From Luzula sylvatica (Eukaryota; Streptophyta; Magnoliopsida; Poales; Juncaceae), in NCBI GenBank assembly GCA_946800325.1, contig OX326961.1, positions 15,064,215 through 15,128,214 on the forward strand: a stretch of 64,000 bases of DNA. The letters are read 5' to 3'. Below are positions 26,630 to 38,076 of the stretch, piece by piece. Every line of letters starts with the position of its first letter. Position 1 is the first letter of the stretch. Under the pieces are notes generated by a model. That model did no database searches. It was not told the origin of the DNA and saw only the letters and a list, made by a program, of their open reading frames with translations. The translations under genes were made by a program, and so were the position numbers.

Positions 26630-28192
26630 TGATAACGGGTTTTTGGCTAACACTTATGTTATATCGTTGAATAAAAACACCGTAAATCAAACAAGAAACA
26701 TGTGAATACTAAAGATTGTATAGACTAAGTATGTAAGAATTCGTTCCACAGGGAGCTATTGCGTCAAAATATGATTAAACTTCATATCTTTAAAATAATT
26801 ATTTAGAAGTTTCCAAAATTAATGAAAATTTGTCTAGGTATAGGTCTGAATCTTATAAAACTTATCCTAAAATTTCAAACAATTTGGACAGAGGAATAAA
26901 AAGTTATCAACGAATTACAATCAGGTCTCTGAAAAACAGTGTCTGGAAACAGCAGGTTTTCAGTTTAAGTGATAGTTTTCAAAAATTCATATCAATTCAA
27001 ATATTTCATGAAATTCAACGATTCAAAAAGTTCCCGAAACTCGAAATCAAGATCTACGCAATGAAAGAAACAAATTTAACTTTCCAGATTTGGAAGGGAT
27101 CGTGAAAATTGACAAGTTTAGAAGGTTTTATAAACAAGATTCAAGGGCAATCAAGGCAGTAATTTAAATAAGAAAATCGATTTAACTACTAAAATTCTCG
27201 AGTTTATTAATCAACGCAAGAAATATTCGAAACAAACACAACCGAAAGAATTAAAATAAAAGAAGGGTAACACCTATGCTAGTCCTAGAACGCCTAGAAC
27301 TCGTTGTCGATGATGCCCCGTGAACCCGGCTAAACGCTAGCTCGAATTTCCGTCTTCTTCTACGTCGATCCTCCCGAATTGCCGAAGAACGCCTTCCGCA
27401 ATATGATAGATCTAGTTCGTGTCGAGGTGGAGCAAGCACGCCTTCCTCCAAATCTTCACGTTTGCACTCCTAGGGTTGAGAACGCCTCCACCCAAAGAAC
27501 GGCTCTTGAAGATTTACTCTTTTCGGTCGTATTGAATTTCTGGATGAGTTTGTAGAGAGAGAGAGAGTAGAAAATATGATGATTTGGTCCTGACCAAGGG
27601 GTCCAATTTATAGGCTTGATACTCCTCTTGATTGGAAAGGGTAATTATGGAAGGTTTTGGGGCTGGATGAGGGAGAATTGGAAGGTTTTGGGGCTGGATG
27701 AGGGAGAAATGGAAGGTTTTGGGGAGCAACAAATCAACTAAGAAGGCAACAAATCAATCTAAAGGAGGCCACAAATCAATCTAAAGAAGGCAACAAATTA
27801 GCTTGTTGGGGCTTGTGCATGGGCTGAGAGCTGGGGCTAGGCGTGGGCTGTGAGATTTGCCTGCGCGGGCTAATTTTGCCTCTGCGGTCAGGCCCTGTGC
27901 GTTGCAGCAGTTTGGTGATCTTCTTCTTTTGTTTTTGCCTTTCCCGCCTCGATCTTTCACCGAATATATCGATGTGATATATCGTTTTGACAGTCTTCAG
28001 CGTGCCGGAGGCAATGGTGCTGACCAAATTCCCAAATTATTCCTCTATCTCCTGAAAATGGGCAAAGAATTAATTAGTGTAGAAATATTCATGATGTTTG
28101 AAATATGTATCATAAAAGCATAGAATATAACTTCACAAGGGCTAAAATCCCTAAATAAGACTCGTAAAACGTGTTCCATTTGCCTCACATCA
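26630..28192 (-). repeat. 3' LTR of the Athila-like element
   Basis: 1563 bp, bounded on the plus strand by TGATAACGGG and CACATCA. Relative to the 5' LTR it has a 4-bp deletion in the GGGCTGTGAATTTTGCC region near 27870. TATA-like TATAAAT lies at 27606-27612 on the minus strand. It contains two and a partial GGAAGGTTTTGGGG units and short tandem CAACAAATCAATCTAAAG units. Several ORFs inside are LTR read-through only. Confidence 0.95.
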
Positions 28193-28207
28193 AATACCCC
28201 CACACTT
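28193..28207 (-). other. Polypurine tract of the Athila-like element
   Basis: On the minus strand AAGTGTGGGGGTATT lies directly before the TGATGTGAGG start of the 3' LTR. This is the plus-strand DNA synthesis primer. The nested element has the same 15 bases at 32666-32680. Confidence 0.9.
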
Positions 28208-28821
28208 AAACCCTTGATCGTCCTCGATCAATTGGAGATTTGTAGTTATAATTAATCTAAGGAGTAATTGCACTAGATTCTATTAAAATTGTATTCGTCA
28301 CTTCCAAACGTATTTCATGATCCTATAGAATTACTCTCGTCAATCAAGTTGCTAATGTTTTAGAAAAATAAAGGTCAAATCATCAAATCTTATTTGAATA
28401 AAATCGCAATTTCAATAGAGTTTAAAGATGAGCAATCAATTTCAACCGGAAAAGGCGATTAAACACTACCGTTCGAATCTTTTCACGCCGCAATTCAAAG
28501 GAAACCCGATTTCCAAAGTTTCTGAGTTAACCAATCCTATCGTTTTGCAAGAATGAATTAAAGTGCAAGTTATTCCCTTTTTAACCCGTTCGGTACGATG
28601 GTACAAGGTTCATACCCGTTTCAATCAAATTCCCCACCCACTCCTTAATTTCATTGGAGTCCTTAACCGAGAGTCCCACCACTACGGCGCGACGAGATTA
28701 CATCTCGGTGTTTTCTTTTTTCCTCCTTTTCTTATTATTTTTTTTTTTATTTTTTTTATTTTTTTATTTTTTTTTTTTTTCGGATCGCATTTGTGGAAGG
28801 GAGTTCCGCGGCACCGAAATG
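28208..28821 (-). other. 3' non-coding region of the Athila-like element, distal part
   Basis: About 610 bp with no coding potential: a T-rich tract near 28737-28780 and the GATCGTCCTCGATCAATTGG sequence next to the polypurine tract. It is homologous in reverse to 32083-32665 of the nested element. The nested element interrupts this region; it continues at 34231. Confidence 0.85.
28817..28821. repeat. Target site duplication AAATG, left copy
   Basis: AAATG precedes the TG of the nested element and recurs at 34226-34230 directly after its terminal CA, which fixes both ends of the nested insertion. Confidence 0.95.
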
Positions 28822-30196
28822 TGATGTGAGGCAAATGGAACACGTTTTACGAATCTTATTTAGGGATTTTAGCCCTTGTGAAGTTATATTCTATGCTTTT
28901 ATGATACATATTTCAATCATCATGAATATTTCTACACTAATGTGTTCTTTGCCCATTTTCAGGAGATAGAGGAATAATTTGGGAATTTGGTCAGCACCAT
29001 TGCCTTCGGCACACCAAAGACAGTCAAAACGATATATCACATCGATATATTCGGTCAAAGATCGAGGCGGGAAAGGCAAAAACAAAAGAATAAGATCACC
29101 AAACTGCTGCAACGCACAGGGGCAACAATGGGCCTGGCCGCAGAGGCAGAATTCACAGCCCACGCAGGCAAATCTCACAGCCCACGCCTAGCCCCAGCTC
29201 TCAGCCCATGCACAAGCCCCAACAAGCTAATTTGTTGCCTTCTTTAGATTGATTTGTGGCCTCCTTTAGATTAATTTGTTGCCTTCTTAGTTGATTTGTT
29301 GCTCCCCTAAAACTTCCATAATTACCCTTTCCAATCAAGAGGCGTTCTCGCCCTAGGGTTGTACGTGAAGAAATTGGAGTTAAGGCGTTCTTGCTCCATC
29401 TCGACACAAGGAAAGGATCGGTCATTCGTGCGGAAGGCGTTCTTCGACGAATTGAAGAGGATCCGCGTGAGAAGAAACGGAGACTCGAGTTGGCGTTCAA
29501 CCGGATCGACGGGAAGGCATCGACACAAGTCACTAGACGTTCTAGGGCTTGATTAGGTGGTTTCTTTCTTTTATTTCAGTTTTTGGTTGTGATTCTTTTA
29601 ATAAATTCTTGTGTTGATTAATAAACTTGAGAATTTTAGTTGTTAATTCGATTTTCTTATTTAAATTACTGCCTTGATTGCCGTTGAATCTTGTTTTTAA
29701 AAACCTTCTAAACTTGTCAATTCTCACGATCCCCTTCCAAATCTGCTGAAAACCAATTCTTTCATTGCGTAGATCTTGATTTCTAGTTTCGGGAACTTTT
29801 TGAATCGTTGAATTTCATGAAATATTTGAATTGATATGAATTTTTGAAAACTGCCACTTAAACTGAAAACCTGCTGTTTCCAGAGATTGTTTTTTAGAGA
29901 CCTGATTGTAATTCGTTAATAACTTTTTATTACGTTGTCCAAATTGTTTGAAATTTTAGGATAAGTTTTATAATATTCAGACCTCTCTCTAGACAAATTT
30001 TTATTAATTTTTGAAACTTCGAAATAATTATTGTAATGATCTGAAGTTTAATCATATTTTGACGCAATAGCTCCCTGTGGAACGAATCCTTACATACTTA
30101 GTCTATACAATCTTTAGTATTCACATGTTTCTTGTTTGATTTACGGTGTTTTTATTCAACGATATAACCGAAGTGTTAGCCAAAAACCCGTTATCA
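28822..30196 (+). repeat. 5' LTR of the nested element, promoter-deleted
   Basis: 1375 bp from TGATGTGAGG to CCCGTTATCA. It is 170 bp shorter than the 3' LTR. The missing block (33202-33371 in the 3' LTR) includes the TATA box, and the junction at 29338-29342 is AGAGG, which occurs at both edges of the lost block. As it stands this copy probably cannot start its own transcript. Confidence 0.95.
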
Positions 30197-30199
30197 AAA

Positions 30200-30219
30200 T
30201 GGCGCCGCTGCCGGGGAGC
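30200..30219 (+). other. Primer-binding site of the nested element
   Basis: TGGCGCCGCTGCCGGGGAGC begins 3 bp after the 5' LTR. It matches the Athila-type primer site, thought to pair with tRNA-Asp. The same 20 bases are found in reverse at 40478-40497. Confidence 0.88.
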
Positions 30220-30343
30220 AATGGTTAAGTCGAAATTATAAATCGTACTTGCAATCTTGAGTGTTATTGGAAATCGATTTGATATATTTGAACTTGATAT
30301 TTCACTCATTGTGAGAATTTTTCTTTTTTTTGCAAGGTACAAG

Positions 30344-31345
30344 ATGGACAATCAAGAGAGACCTTTAACGCTTCGGGAAGGGATGCAACTAGCGAAGATC
30401 GAAATGGGATATCCCGAATCCATGTCGGACCAAGATTTCATAGAGAAAGAAATTGCTCGATTGGAGCTAGAAGAGCAAGATTTGAGAGAAGAAGAAGATG
30501 AATTGCTCTCAACGATTCCACCAAACCCCATAGACGAATCTCAACTCGAAATCGAAATCCAAAATTGACCCTTTCAATTCCAAAATGACGATCAATACCA
30601 AGAATTGAAAAGAATGATGGAGGAAATGATGGCAATGATACAAGATTTTAGCCAAAAATATTCCAAAGAAGAGATCGTAGAGATTGAAAGTGGCATGAGT
30701 TCAAGTGTGGGGGGATTCGAAAAAGGCATCGAGCTAAGGTCCACTATTTCTCTCATTCCAATAGACGAACCTCCCCCACGCGAACACGAATTCCCAAAAG
30801 CCAAAGGATTCGAGCTAATCAGAGACCCGATTTACGATGACTACACGGATGAATACAAATTCAAATTCGAGAGTTCAAGTATGGGAGGATTCGAAGAAAG
30901 CACCGAGACGGTCTTGGAAGAAGAAGAAGAGGAGTCGGTGGACTCAACTCTTCAAATGGTGGTTCAACTCACTCCAAGCGACGAAACCAAGCAAAAAGAA
31001 AACTCTCCAACTCTCCAAGGTGAATTCTTTCCGTTTAGCATCGATTTAAATTCAAATAAGAACTATGATGCCTCTCATGAAAGAATTTCTCCTTGTGTAG
31101 ATTTATCAAGAAAAACAAATAACATTGAGACACTGACGCCACTTACCACTCCGCTTCGCCAAAGACCTGTATACAAATTGATTCGAAGCGAGATAAGGAT
31201 GCCCTTGGAACCAATTTTGACATGCGCAAAACGATTAAACCAAGCATTGAGTGCCATATTCTCCAACGTTTCGAAAGGAGCACTCCGAGGCGGTCGAAAA
31301 AGAGCGATCCAAGTGAGCTCCTCGTTCAACTTTCAAGGAGGGTAA
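30344..31345 (+). pseudogene. Unrecognised acidic ORF of the non-autonomous element, one in-frame stop
   Basis: Starting at the ATG at 30344 (residues MDNQERPLTLREGMQ) the frame runs to 30568, where TGA interrupts it, then continues in the same frame to the stop at 31345; in all about 333 codons. The later ATG at 30605 opens the second part. The product is highly charged: Glu-rich runs near 30470-30520 and 30905-30940, a Met-rich helix-like stretch from 30605, and two SSS-x-GGFE motifs (about 30692 and 30875). It ends in GGRKRAIQVSSSFNFQGG. I see no zinc knuckle, protease, RT or integrase motif and cannot assign a family. A diverged gag-like protein or a captured host fragment are both possible. 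The C-terminal motif recurs in a fragment at 62606-62680. Confidence 0.6.
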
Positions 31346-32665
31346 CACCAGCATGGTCGAGCTCGAGACCAACAAACGAGAGCGCTAGCGAGGGAGGCAA
31401 GCCCACGCATCAAAGGTTGTATCTTTTCATTACCCTATTTTTACATTCTCTATTCCATATACTTGAGGACAAGTAAAACCATAATTATGGGGGTGGGGGG
31501 GGGGGGGGGGGGGGGGGGGGTAACACAACCTTTGAACCTGCATGTGCCCAAATTAAAACGCAAAATATTGGGAATATTTTTTTTTTTTTTATTATTATTT
31601 TTCCCTTTTTCTGCGAATAAAATAGAAAATTGATGAAACTTAAATCTCGGAGCACGTCTAGTTTTCAACTAAGGACAAAATTGCACAAAAGGATTTTTCT
31701 CCACCTCATTTGAAACAAATCGTTGTTTTTCAAACAAAATTTCATTTTAATACGATTTTTACTCTCAAAATTGAATGTTGCAAAATGTTTTGGAAATTTT
31801 GGTCACGAATTTGAAGAAATCTATTGGGATTCCAACCCATACCAATAACTTCGCAATTATCACGAGTTTTTGACAATTTATGGATTCGTGGTTTACGTGA
31901 CACACTAGTTTTCGAAAATTGAACCCATCTTCGAATTAGAACCCGATTGAAAAGTTTTTGAATGAGTTTTGCTTACACTTAATGAATCAACCGTTCGTGG
32001 GGACCCGTTAGTATGTCGATAGTACCCGCCTTCTTCTTGGATCTTGAAAAAAGGCAGGATGTAATTTCGTTGCACTCCGGTGCCGCGGAACTCCTTCTAC
32101 AAATGCGATCCGAAAAAAAAAAAAGAAAAAAAAAAAAAAAAAGTAAAATAAGAATAAAATAATAAAATAGAAGGAAGGTCAAAATAGAATACCGGGATGT
32201 AACCTCATTGCATTTCGGTGTAGTGGGGCGCTCGGTTAAAGACTTCTACGAAATGAAGGAGTGGGTGGGGAATTCGACTGAAAATGGGTATGAACCTTGT
32301 ACCAACGTATCGAACGGGTTGAAAAGGGAATTCTTGCAAAACGAAGACTCAAAAACTTTGGAAATCGGGTTTCTTTTGAATTGTGGCGTGAAAAGATTCG
32401 AACGGTAGTGTTTAATCACCTTTTCCGGTAGAAATTAATTGCTCATTCTAAACTCTATTGAAATTGCGATTTTTATTCAATTAAGATTTGATTATTTGAC
32501 CATTATCTTTCTTAAACATTAGCAACTTGATTTTTTACTTTAATCAATAGGTTCATGAAATGCGTTTGAAAATGACGAATACAAATTTAATAGAATCTAG
32601 TGCAATTCGTCCTTAGATTGATTATAACTACAAATCTCCAATTGATCGAGGACGATCAAGGGTTT
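31346..32665 (+). other. 3' non-coding region of the nested element
   Basis: No coding potential. From about 31353 (GGTCGAGCTCGAGACCAACA) it is homologous to the sequence after the pol stop of the enclosing element (minus strand, from about 34970 leftward). It includes a 26-base G run at 31495-31520, a T-rich tract near 31580-31610 and an A-rich tract near 32108-32145. Confidence 0.85.
31495..31520 (+). repeat. Poly(G) tract of 26 bases
   Basis: An uninterrupted run of 26 G, preceded by GGGGGT, inside the 3' non-coding region. The enclosing element has a 21-base C run at the homologous place (34812-34832), so the tract belongs to the family. Confidence 0.95.
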
Positions 32666-32680
32666 AAGTGTGGGGGTATT
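32666..32680 (+). other. Polypurine tract of the nested element
   Basis: AAGTGTGGGGGTATT lies directly before the 3' LTR. It is identical to the tract of the enclosing element. Confidence 0.9.
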
Positions 32681-34225
32681 TGATGTGAGGCAAATGGAAC
32701 ACGTTTTACGAATCTTATTTAGGGATTTTAGCCCTTGTGAAGTTATATTCTATGCTTTTATGATACATATTTCAAACATCATGAATATTTCTACACTAAT
32801 GTGTTCTTTGCCCAATTTCAGGAGATAGAGGAATAATTTGGGAATTTGGTCAGCACCATTGCCTCCGGCACGCCAAAGACAGTCAAAACGATATATCACA
32901 TCGATATATTCGGTGAAAGATCGAGGCGGAAAAGGCAAAAACAAAAGAAGAAGATCACCAAACAGCTGCAACGCACAGGGGCAACAATGGGCCTGGCCGC
33001 AGAGGCAGAATTCACAGCCCACGCAGGCAAATCTCACAGCCCACGCCTAGCCCCAGCTTTCAGCCCATGCACAAGCCCCAACAAGCTAATTTGTTGCCTT
33101 CTTTAGATTGATTTGTGGCCTCCTTTAGATTAATTTGTTGGCTTCTTAGTTGATTTGTTGCTCCCCTAAACCTTTCATAATTACCCTTTCCAATCAAGAG
33201 GAGTATCAAGCCTATAAATAAGACCCCAAGACCAAGGGCAAATCATCCCCCCCCCCTTTTCTCTCCCCTTTGGGGGCAAGCTCTCTACCATCTCTCTCCA
33301 CAAACTCTTCCAAGAAACAAACAAGATTCAACCAAGAACCGTCAAATTCAAGACCAACTCTTTGGTAGAGGCGTTCTCGCCCTAGGGTTGTACGTGAAGA
33401 AATTGGAGTTAAGGCGTTCTTGCTCCATCTCGACACAAGGAAAGGATCGGTCATTCGTGCAGAAGGCGTTCTTCGACGAATTGAAGAGGATCCGCGTGAG
33501 AAGAAACGGAAACTCGAGTTGGCGTTCAACCGGATCGACGGGAAGGCATCGACACAAGTCACTAGACGTTCTAGGGCTTGATTAGGTGGTTTCTTTCTTT
33601 TATTTCAGTTTTTGGTTGTGATTCTTTTAATAAATTCTTGTGTTGATTAATAAACTTGAGAATTTTAGTTGTTAATTCGATTTTCTTATTTAAATTACTG
33701 CCTTGATTGCCCTTGAATCTTGTTTTTAAAAACCTTCTAAACTTGTCAATTTTCACGATCCCCTTCCAAATCTGCTCAAAACCAATTTTTTCATTGCGTA
33801 GATCTGGATTTTTAGTTTCGGGAACTTTTTGAATCGTTGAATTTCATGAAATATTTGAATTGATATGAATTTTTGAAAACTGTCGCTTAAACTGAAAACC
33901 TGCTGTTTCCAGAGATTGTTTTTTAGAGACCTGATTGTAATTCGTTAATAACTTTTTATTCCGTTGTCCAAATTGTTTGAAATTTTAGGATAAGTTTTAT
34001 AATATTCAGACCTCTCTCTAGACAAATTTTCATTAATTTTGGAAACTTCGAAATAATTATTTTAATGATCTGATGTTTAATCATATTTTGACGCAATAGC
34101 TCCCAGTGGAACGAATCCTTACATACTTAGTCTATACAATCTTTAGTATTCACATGTTTCTTGTTTGATTTACGGTGTTTTTATTCAACGATATAACCGA
34201 AGTGTTAGCCAAAAACCCGTTATCA
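32681..34225 (+). repeat. 3' LTR of the nested element
   Basis: 1545 bp, TGATGTGAGG to CCCGTTATCA, retaining the block lost from the 5' LTR. It differs from the 5' LTR at about 30 positions by eye over 1375 bp, near 2 percent. Its central region matches the solo LTR at 16203-17806. Confidence 0.95.
33213..33221 (+). promoter_or_regulatory. TATA box in the 3' LTR of the nested element
   Basis: TATAAATAA followed by GACCCCAAG, then a C-rich and CT-rich leader. The 5' LTR has lost this segment. Confidence 0.65.
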
Positions 34226-34230
34226 AAATG

Positions 34231-34974
34231 CAACGAAATTACATCCCCGCCTTTTTTTTTTTTTTTTCAAGATCCAAGAAGAGAGCGGGTACTATTGACT
34301 TACTATCGGGTCCCCACGAACGGTTGATTCATTAAGTGCAAGTGGTCAAATTTTAAATTCATGCAAAACGCATTCAATCGGTAACTAAAAACTTTTCAAA
34401 CGGGTTTTAAATCAAAATGCGGGTTCAATTTTCGAAAAGTACTGCGTCACGTAAACCACGAATCCATTGATTGTCGAAAACTCGTGATAATTGCGAAGTT
34501 ATTGGTATAGGTTGGAATCCCAAAAGATTTCTTCAAATTCGTGACCAAAATTTCCAAAACATTTTGCAACATTCAATTTTGAGAGTAAAAATCGTATTAA
34601 AATGAAATTTTGTTTGAAAAACAACGATTTGTTTAAAATGAGGTGGAGAAAAATCTGTTTGTGCAATTTTGTCCTTAGTTGAAAACTAGACGTGCTCCGA
34701 GATTTAAGTTTCATCAATTTTCTATTTTATTCGCAGAAAAAGGGAAAAAAAAAAATATTCCCAATATTTTTCGTTTTAATTTGGGCACATGCAGGTTCAA
34801 AGGTTGTGTTACCCCCCCCCCCCCCCCCCCCCATACTTATGGTTTTACTTGTCCTCAAGTATATGGAATATATAATGTAAAAATAGGGTAATGAAAAGAT
34901 ACAACCTTTGATGTGTGGGCTTGCCTCCCTCGCTAGCGCTCTTGTTTTACGTCTTGAGCTCGACCTAGCCGATC
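34231..34974 (-). other. 3' non-coding region of the Athila-like element, proximal part
   Basis: About 740 bp between the pol stop and the nested insertion, with no ORF that looks real. It holds the C run at 34812-34832 (poly-G on the coding strand) and a T run near 34254-34267. Athila relatives often carry an env-like ORF here; none is visible. Confidence 0.85.
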
Positions 34975-37900
34975 TCATCCTCTTGTAGGGTGTTGGGGCT
35001 CGAGAGATTGCTCTTCCGCCCAACCTTTTTCGTAGTTCGCGTAGTAGTGCTTGAGGCGGTGGCCATTCACCTTAAACACCTTGCCTGTGCCTTCGCTCTT
35101 GATCTCGACCACTCCATAGGTGAGAACATTCGTAACCTCAAAGGGGCCTATCCAACAGGACCGGAGCTTTCCGGGGAAAAGCTTGAGACGGGTGTTGAAG
35201 ATCAACACCCTTTCCCCGATTTGAAATTCTTTCTTTTTAATCATGCGGTCGTGGAAACGTTTGGCCTTCGCTTTGCATATTGCCGAGTTGTCGTACGCTT
35301 CGAGACGGAATTCGTCGAGTTCGAGAAGTTGAAGCTTTCGGGCCGATGCATCTTTTGGGTAATCGAGGACAAGTTGTTTGTTGGCCCAAAATGCTTTGTG
35401 CTCGAGTTCGACCGGGAGGTGGCACGCTTTGCCGTAGACTAGCTTGAATGGGGACATTCCGATCGGTGTCTTGTACGCGGTTCGATACGCCCATAACGCA
35501 TCACCAAGTCGGGCACTCCAATCCTTGCGGTTCGGGTTCACCACTTTTTCGAGTATGGATTTGATCTCCCCATTCGATACCTCCGCTTGGCCGTTCGTTT
35601 GAGGGTGATAAGCAGTGGAGGTGCGGTGGTTGACGTGGTACTTCTCGAGTAGGCCTTGGAGATGGCGGTTGCAAAAATGGGACCCTCGATCGCTAATGAG
35701 CATCCTCGGTACGCCAAATCGCTGAAAAATGTTCTTCTTTAGAAACTCGACCACCGTCTTCGAGTCCGCATTCTTCGTTGGAATCGCTTCGACCCATTTC
35801 GTGACGTAATCTACGCACAACAAAACGTAAGTGTATCCAAAAGACGAGGGAAACGGGCCCATAAAATCAATGCCCCAAATATCAAATGGGTCACATACGT
35901 ACATGGAATTTAGGGGCATTTGATTTCTACGGCTCAGATTCCCCGTCTTTTGGCATTTATCGCAATTTTTCACGAAATTGGCCACGTCTTTGTGTAGTGA
36001 TGGCCAATAAAAATCACACTCTTGTACCTTGTGTGCGGTTCGTGAAATGCCAAAGTGGCCACCACATTCGAATGTATAACAAAAAGAGAGAATAGAATTG
36101 ACCTCATTTTGGTGGACGCACTTACGTACAACTTGATCGGCGCAAATGCGAAATAGAAGCGGATCCTCCCAAACGTAGAATCGGGACTCGCTCTTCATCT
36201 TGTGTCGTTGTGCCCTCGAGAAGCTCGGCATAAATTCGTTTGTTACGAGATAATTGGCGAGATCAGCGTACCATGGTGCTTCGATTCGGGCCGCGAGGAC
36301 GTGTTCTTCGGGAAACTGTTCGCGAATCGGTATGAGGTCCTCGGTCTTCAATGGTAGTCGGCTTAGATGATCGGCCATGAGATTCTCGCATCCCTTCTTG
36401 TCATTGATCTCGAGGTCGAATTCTTGGAGGAGAAGTATCCATCGTAGCAATCTTGGCTTGCATTTCTTTTTCTTCATCAAATGTCGCAAGGCGCCGTGGT
36501 CCGAGAAGATAATCACCTTGGTACCTATAAGATAAGACCGGAACTTTTCCAACGCGAAGACTATGGCGAGTAGCTCCTTCTCGGTGGTTGTGTAGTTACG
36601 TTGAGCCGGGTCGAGAGATTTCGAGGCGTATGCGATCACGTGAGGGTCTTTGTCGATTCGTTGGCCTAGCACCGCCCCCACACTTGAGTCACTTGCGTCA
36701 CACATAAGCTCGAATGGTCGGCTCCAATCCGGTGCTTTGATTATCGGCGCGGTGCAAAGTCGCTCCTTCAAGTCGTCGAAAGATTTCTTGCACTTGTCTT
36801 CGAACTCGAACTTCTCCTCCTTTTTGAGTAATTGGCACATCGGTTGCGCGATTTTTGAGAAATCCTTGATGAATCGCCGATAGAAACCCGCATGGCCAAG
36901 GAAGGAACGCACGTCTTTCACCGTTTTCGGGTACGGAAGCCTCTTGATGACGTCGATCTTACCCTTGTCGACCTCCATGCCTTTCTCAGAGATGAGGTGA
37001 CCTAAAACTATTCCATTGCTCACCATAAAGTGGCATTTCTCAAAATTCAAAACAAGATTAGCTTCGACGCATTTCTCGAGTATTTGGGAAAGGTGGTGTA
37101 AACATGAATCGAATGAGTCACCAAACACCGAGAAATCGTCCATAAAAACTTCAATAAATTTTGAGATATAATCGGAGAAAATGGAAAGCAAGCACCTTTG
37201 AAATGTACCGGGTGCGTTGCATAGGCCGAAGGGCATACGTCGATAAGCGAATGTACCGAACGGGCAAGTGAACGTTGTCTTCTCTTGGTCCTCGGGGGCG
37301 ATTGGGATTTGGAAGTACCCCGAAAATCCATCTAGAAAGCAATAGTAGGGGTTGCCAGCTAGTCGCTCGAGCATTTGGTCGACGAAGGGGAGCGGGAAGT
37401 GGTCCTTCTTCGTCGCTTTGTTCAGTCGGCGGTAGTCGATGCATACGCGCCACCCGTTCTGGATTCGGGTCGGTACTTGCTCGCCGTCTTCGTTCTCGAC
37501 AATTGTGATCCCCGACTTCTTCGGCACAACGTGAATGGGTGAGACCCACTTCGAGTCCGCGATGGGGTAGATGATTCCGGCATCGAGTAGCTTGATGATT
37601 TCCTTCTTGACCACCTCCATCATTGGCGGATTGAGTCGACGTTGTGGCTCGCGAGAGGGCTTGGCATCTTCTTCGAGCATGATGCGATGAGTGCACATGG
37701 AGGGGCTTATCCCCGGAATATCCGCTAGTGTCCATCCGAACGCTTTCTTGTTGCGTTTGAGCATATCGATCAATTTCTCCTCTTGCTCCTTTTCGAGATG
37801 TGCCGAGATAATCACCGGCAAAGACCTAGCTTCATCGAGAAAGACATACTTTAGTCCAAAGGGTAATTCTTTTAATTCTAACCTCGGAGATTGCTCGATG

Positions 37901-38076
37901 GAGGGTGGACTTCGTTGCATCGGAATCTCGACTTGTTCGGCGAATAGTGCATGCTCGATTTCTTGTGCGTGACTCGTTTCTTCGTCTTCTTCTTCCGCAT
38001 CTTCGTTGCATCGGAACCTCGGAAATTGGGTCTCCGAGAAGCTTGAATCCTTCCGCGCTCCAACTCGTGTACTCAT
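34975..38076 (-). CDS. Athila-like pol: RT, RNase H and integrase
   Basis: A 1033-codon open frame. Reverse transcriptase covers about residues 150-345, with FLDG (D249) and the catalytic FMDD at 311-314. RNase H follows at about 453-572, with D460, E501, D526 and D569 as candidate metal ligands. Integrase has an HHCC zinc finger (H655, H674, C705, C708) and the D,D35E triad D737, D796, E832. A GPF-type C-terminal module ([12 protein letters not shown], 970-981) precedes the stop. These domains copy the RNA to DNA and insert it. All catalytic motifs look intact. The first 20 or so residues are probably out of the original frame: the authentic protein continues from the protease frame through a frameshift near 38000-38030. 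No env follows. Confidence 0.93.
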   Translation of the reverse strand: MSTRVGARKDSSFSETQFPRFRCNEDAEEEDEETSHAQEIEHALFAEQVEIPMQRSPPSIEQSPRLELKELPFGLKYVFLDEARSLPVIISAHLEKEQEEKLIDMLKRNKKAFGWTLADIPGISPSMCTHRIMLEEDAKPSREPQRRLNPPMMEVVKKEIIKLLDAGIIYPIADSKWVSPIHVVPKKSGITIVENEDGEQVPTRIQNGWRVCIDYRRLNKATKKDHFPLPFVDQMLERLAGNPYYCFLDGFSGYFQIPIAPEDQEKTTFTCPFGTFAYRRMPFGLCNAPGTFQRCLLSIFSDYISKFIEVFMDDFSVFGDSFDSCLHHLSQILEKCVEANLVLNFEKCHFMVSNGIVLGHLISEKGMEVDKGKIDVIKRLPYPKTVKDVRSFLGHAGFYRRFIKDFSKIAQPMCQLLKKEEKFEFEDKCKKSFDDLKERLCTAPIIKAPDWSRPFELMCDASDSSVGAVLGQRIDKDPHVIAYASKSLDPAQRNYTTTEKELLAIVFALEKFRSYLIGTKVIIFSDHGALRHLMKKKKCKPRLLRWILLLQEFDLEINDKKGCENLMADHLSRLPLKTEDLIPIREQFPEEHVLAARIEAPWYADLANYLVTNEFMPSFSRAQRHKMKSESRFYVWEDPLLFRICADQVVRKCVHQNEVNSILSFCYTFECGGHFGISRTAHKVQECDFYWPSLHKDVANFVKNCDKCQKTGNLSRRNQMPLNSMYVCDPFDIWGIDFMGPFPSSFGYTYVLLCVDYVTKWVEAIPTKNADSKTVVEFLKKNIFQRFGVPRMLISDRGSHFCNRHLQGLLEKYHVNHRTSTAYHPQTNGQAEVSNGEIKSILEKVVNPNRKDWSARLGDALWAYRTAYKTPIGMSPFKLVYGKACHLPVELEHKAFWANKQLVLDYPKDASARKLQLLELDEFRLEAYDNSAICKAKAKRFHDRMIKKKEFQIGERVLIFNTRLKLFPGKLRSCWIGPFEVTNVLTYGVVEIKSEGTGKVFKVNGHRLKHYYANYEKGWAEEQSLEPQHPTRG

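Larger units (their letters stand above)
28822..34225 (+). mobile_element. Nested non-autonomous Athila-derived LTR element, plus strand
   Basis: The 5404-bp element consists of a 5' LTR (28822-30196), primer site, one ORF region (30344-31345), a long non-coding 3' region, a polypurine tract and a 3' LTR (32681-34225), with perfect AAATG duplications. LTR ends, primer site, 3' region from about 31353 and polypurine tract are homologous to the enclosing autonomous element. Gag and pol are absent and replaced by an unrecognised acidic ORF. It is inserted in the 3' non-coding region of its own relative, in the opposite orientation. It presumably depended on Athila proteins in trans; that is inference from the shared cis-acting sequences. 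Confidence 0.95.

Noticed and set aside
28563..28829. 88-codon plus-strand ORF
   Set aside because: Poly-T gives a phenylalanine run, and it crosses the boundary of the nested element; not a gene.
30584..30586. Independent second gene starting at 30605
   Set aside because: It is in the same frame as the preceding ORF with only a TGA between, so one broken frame is the simpler reading.
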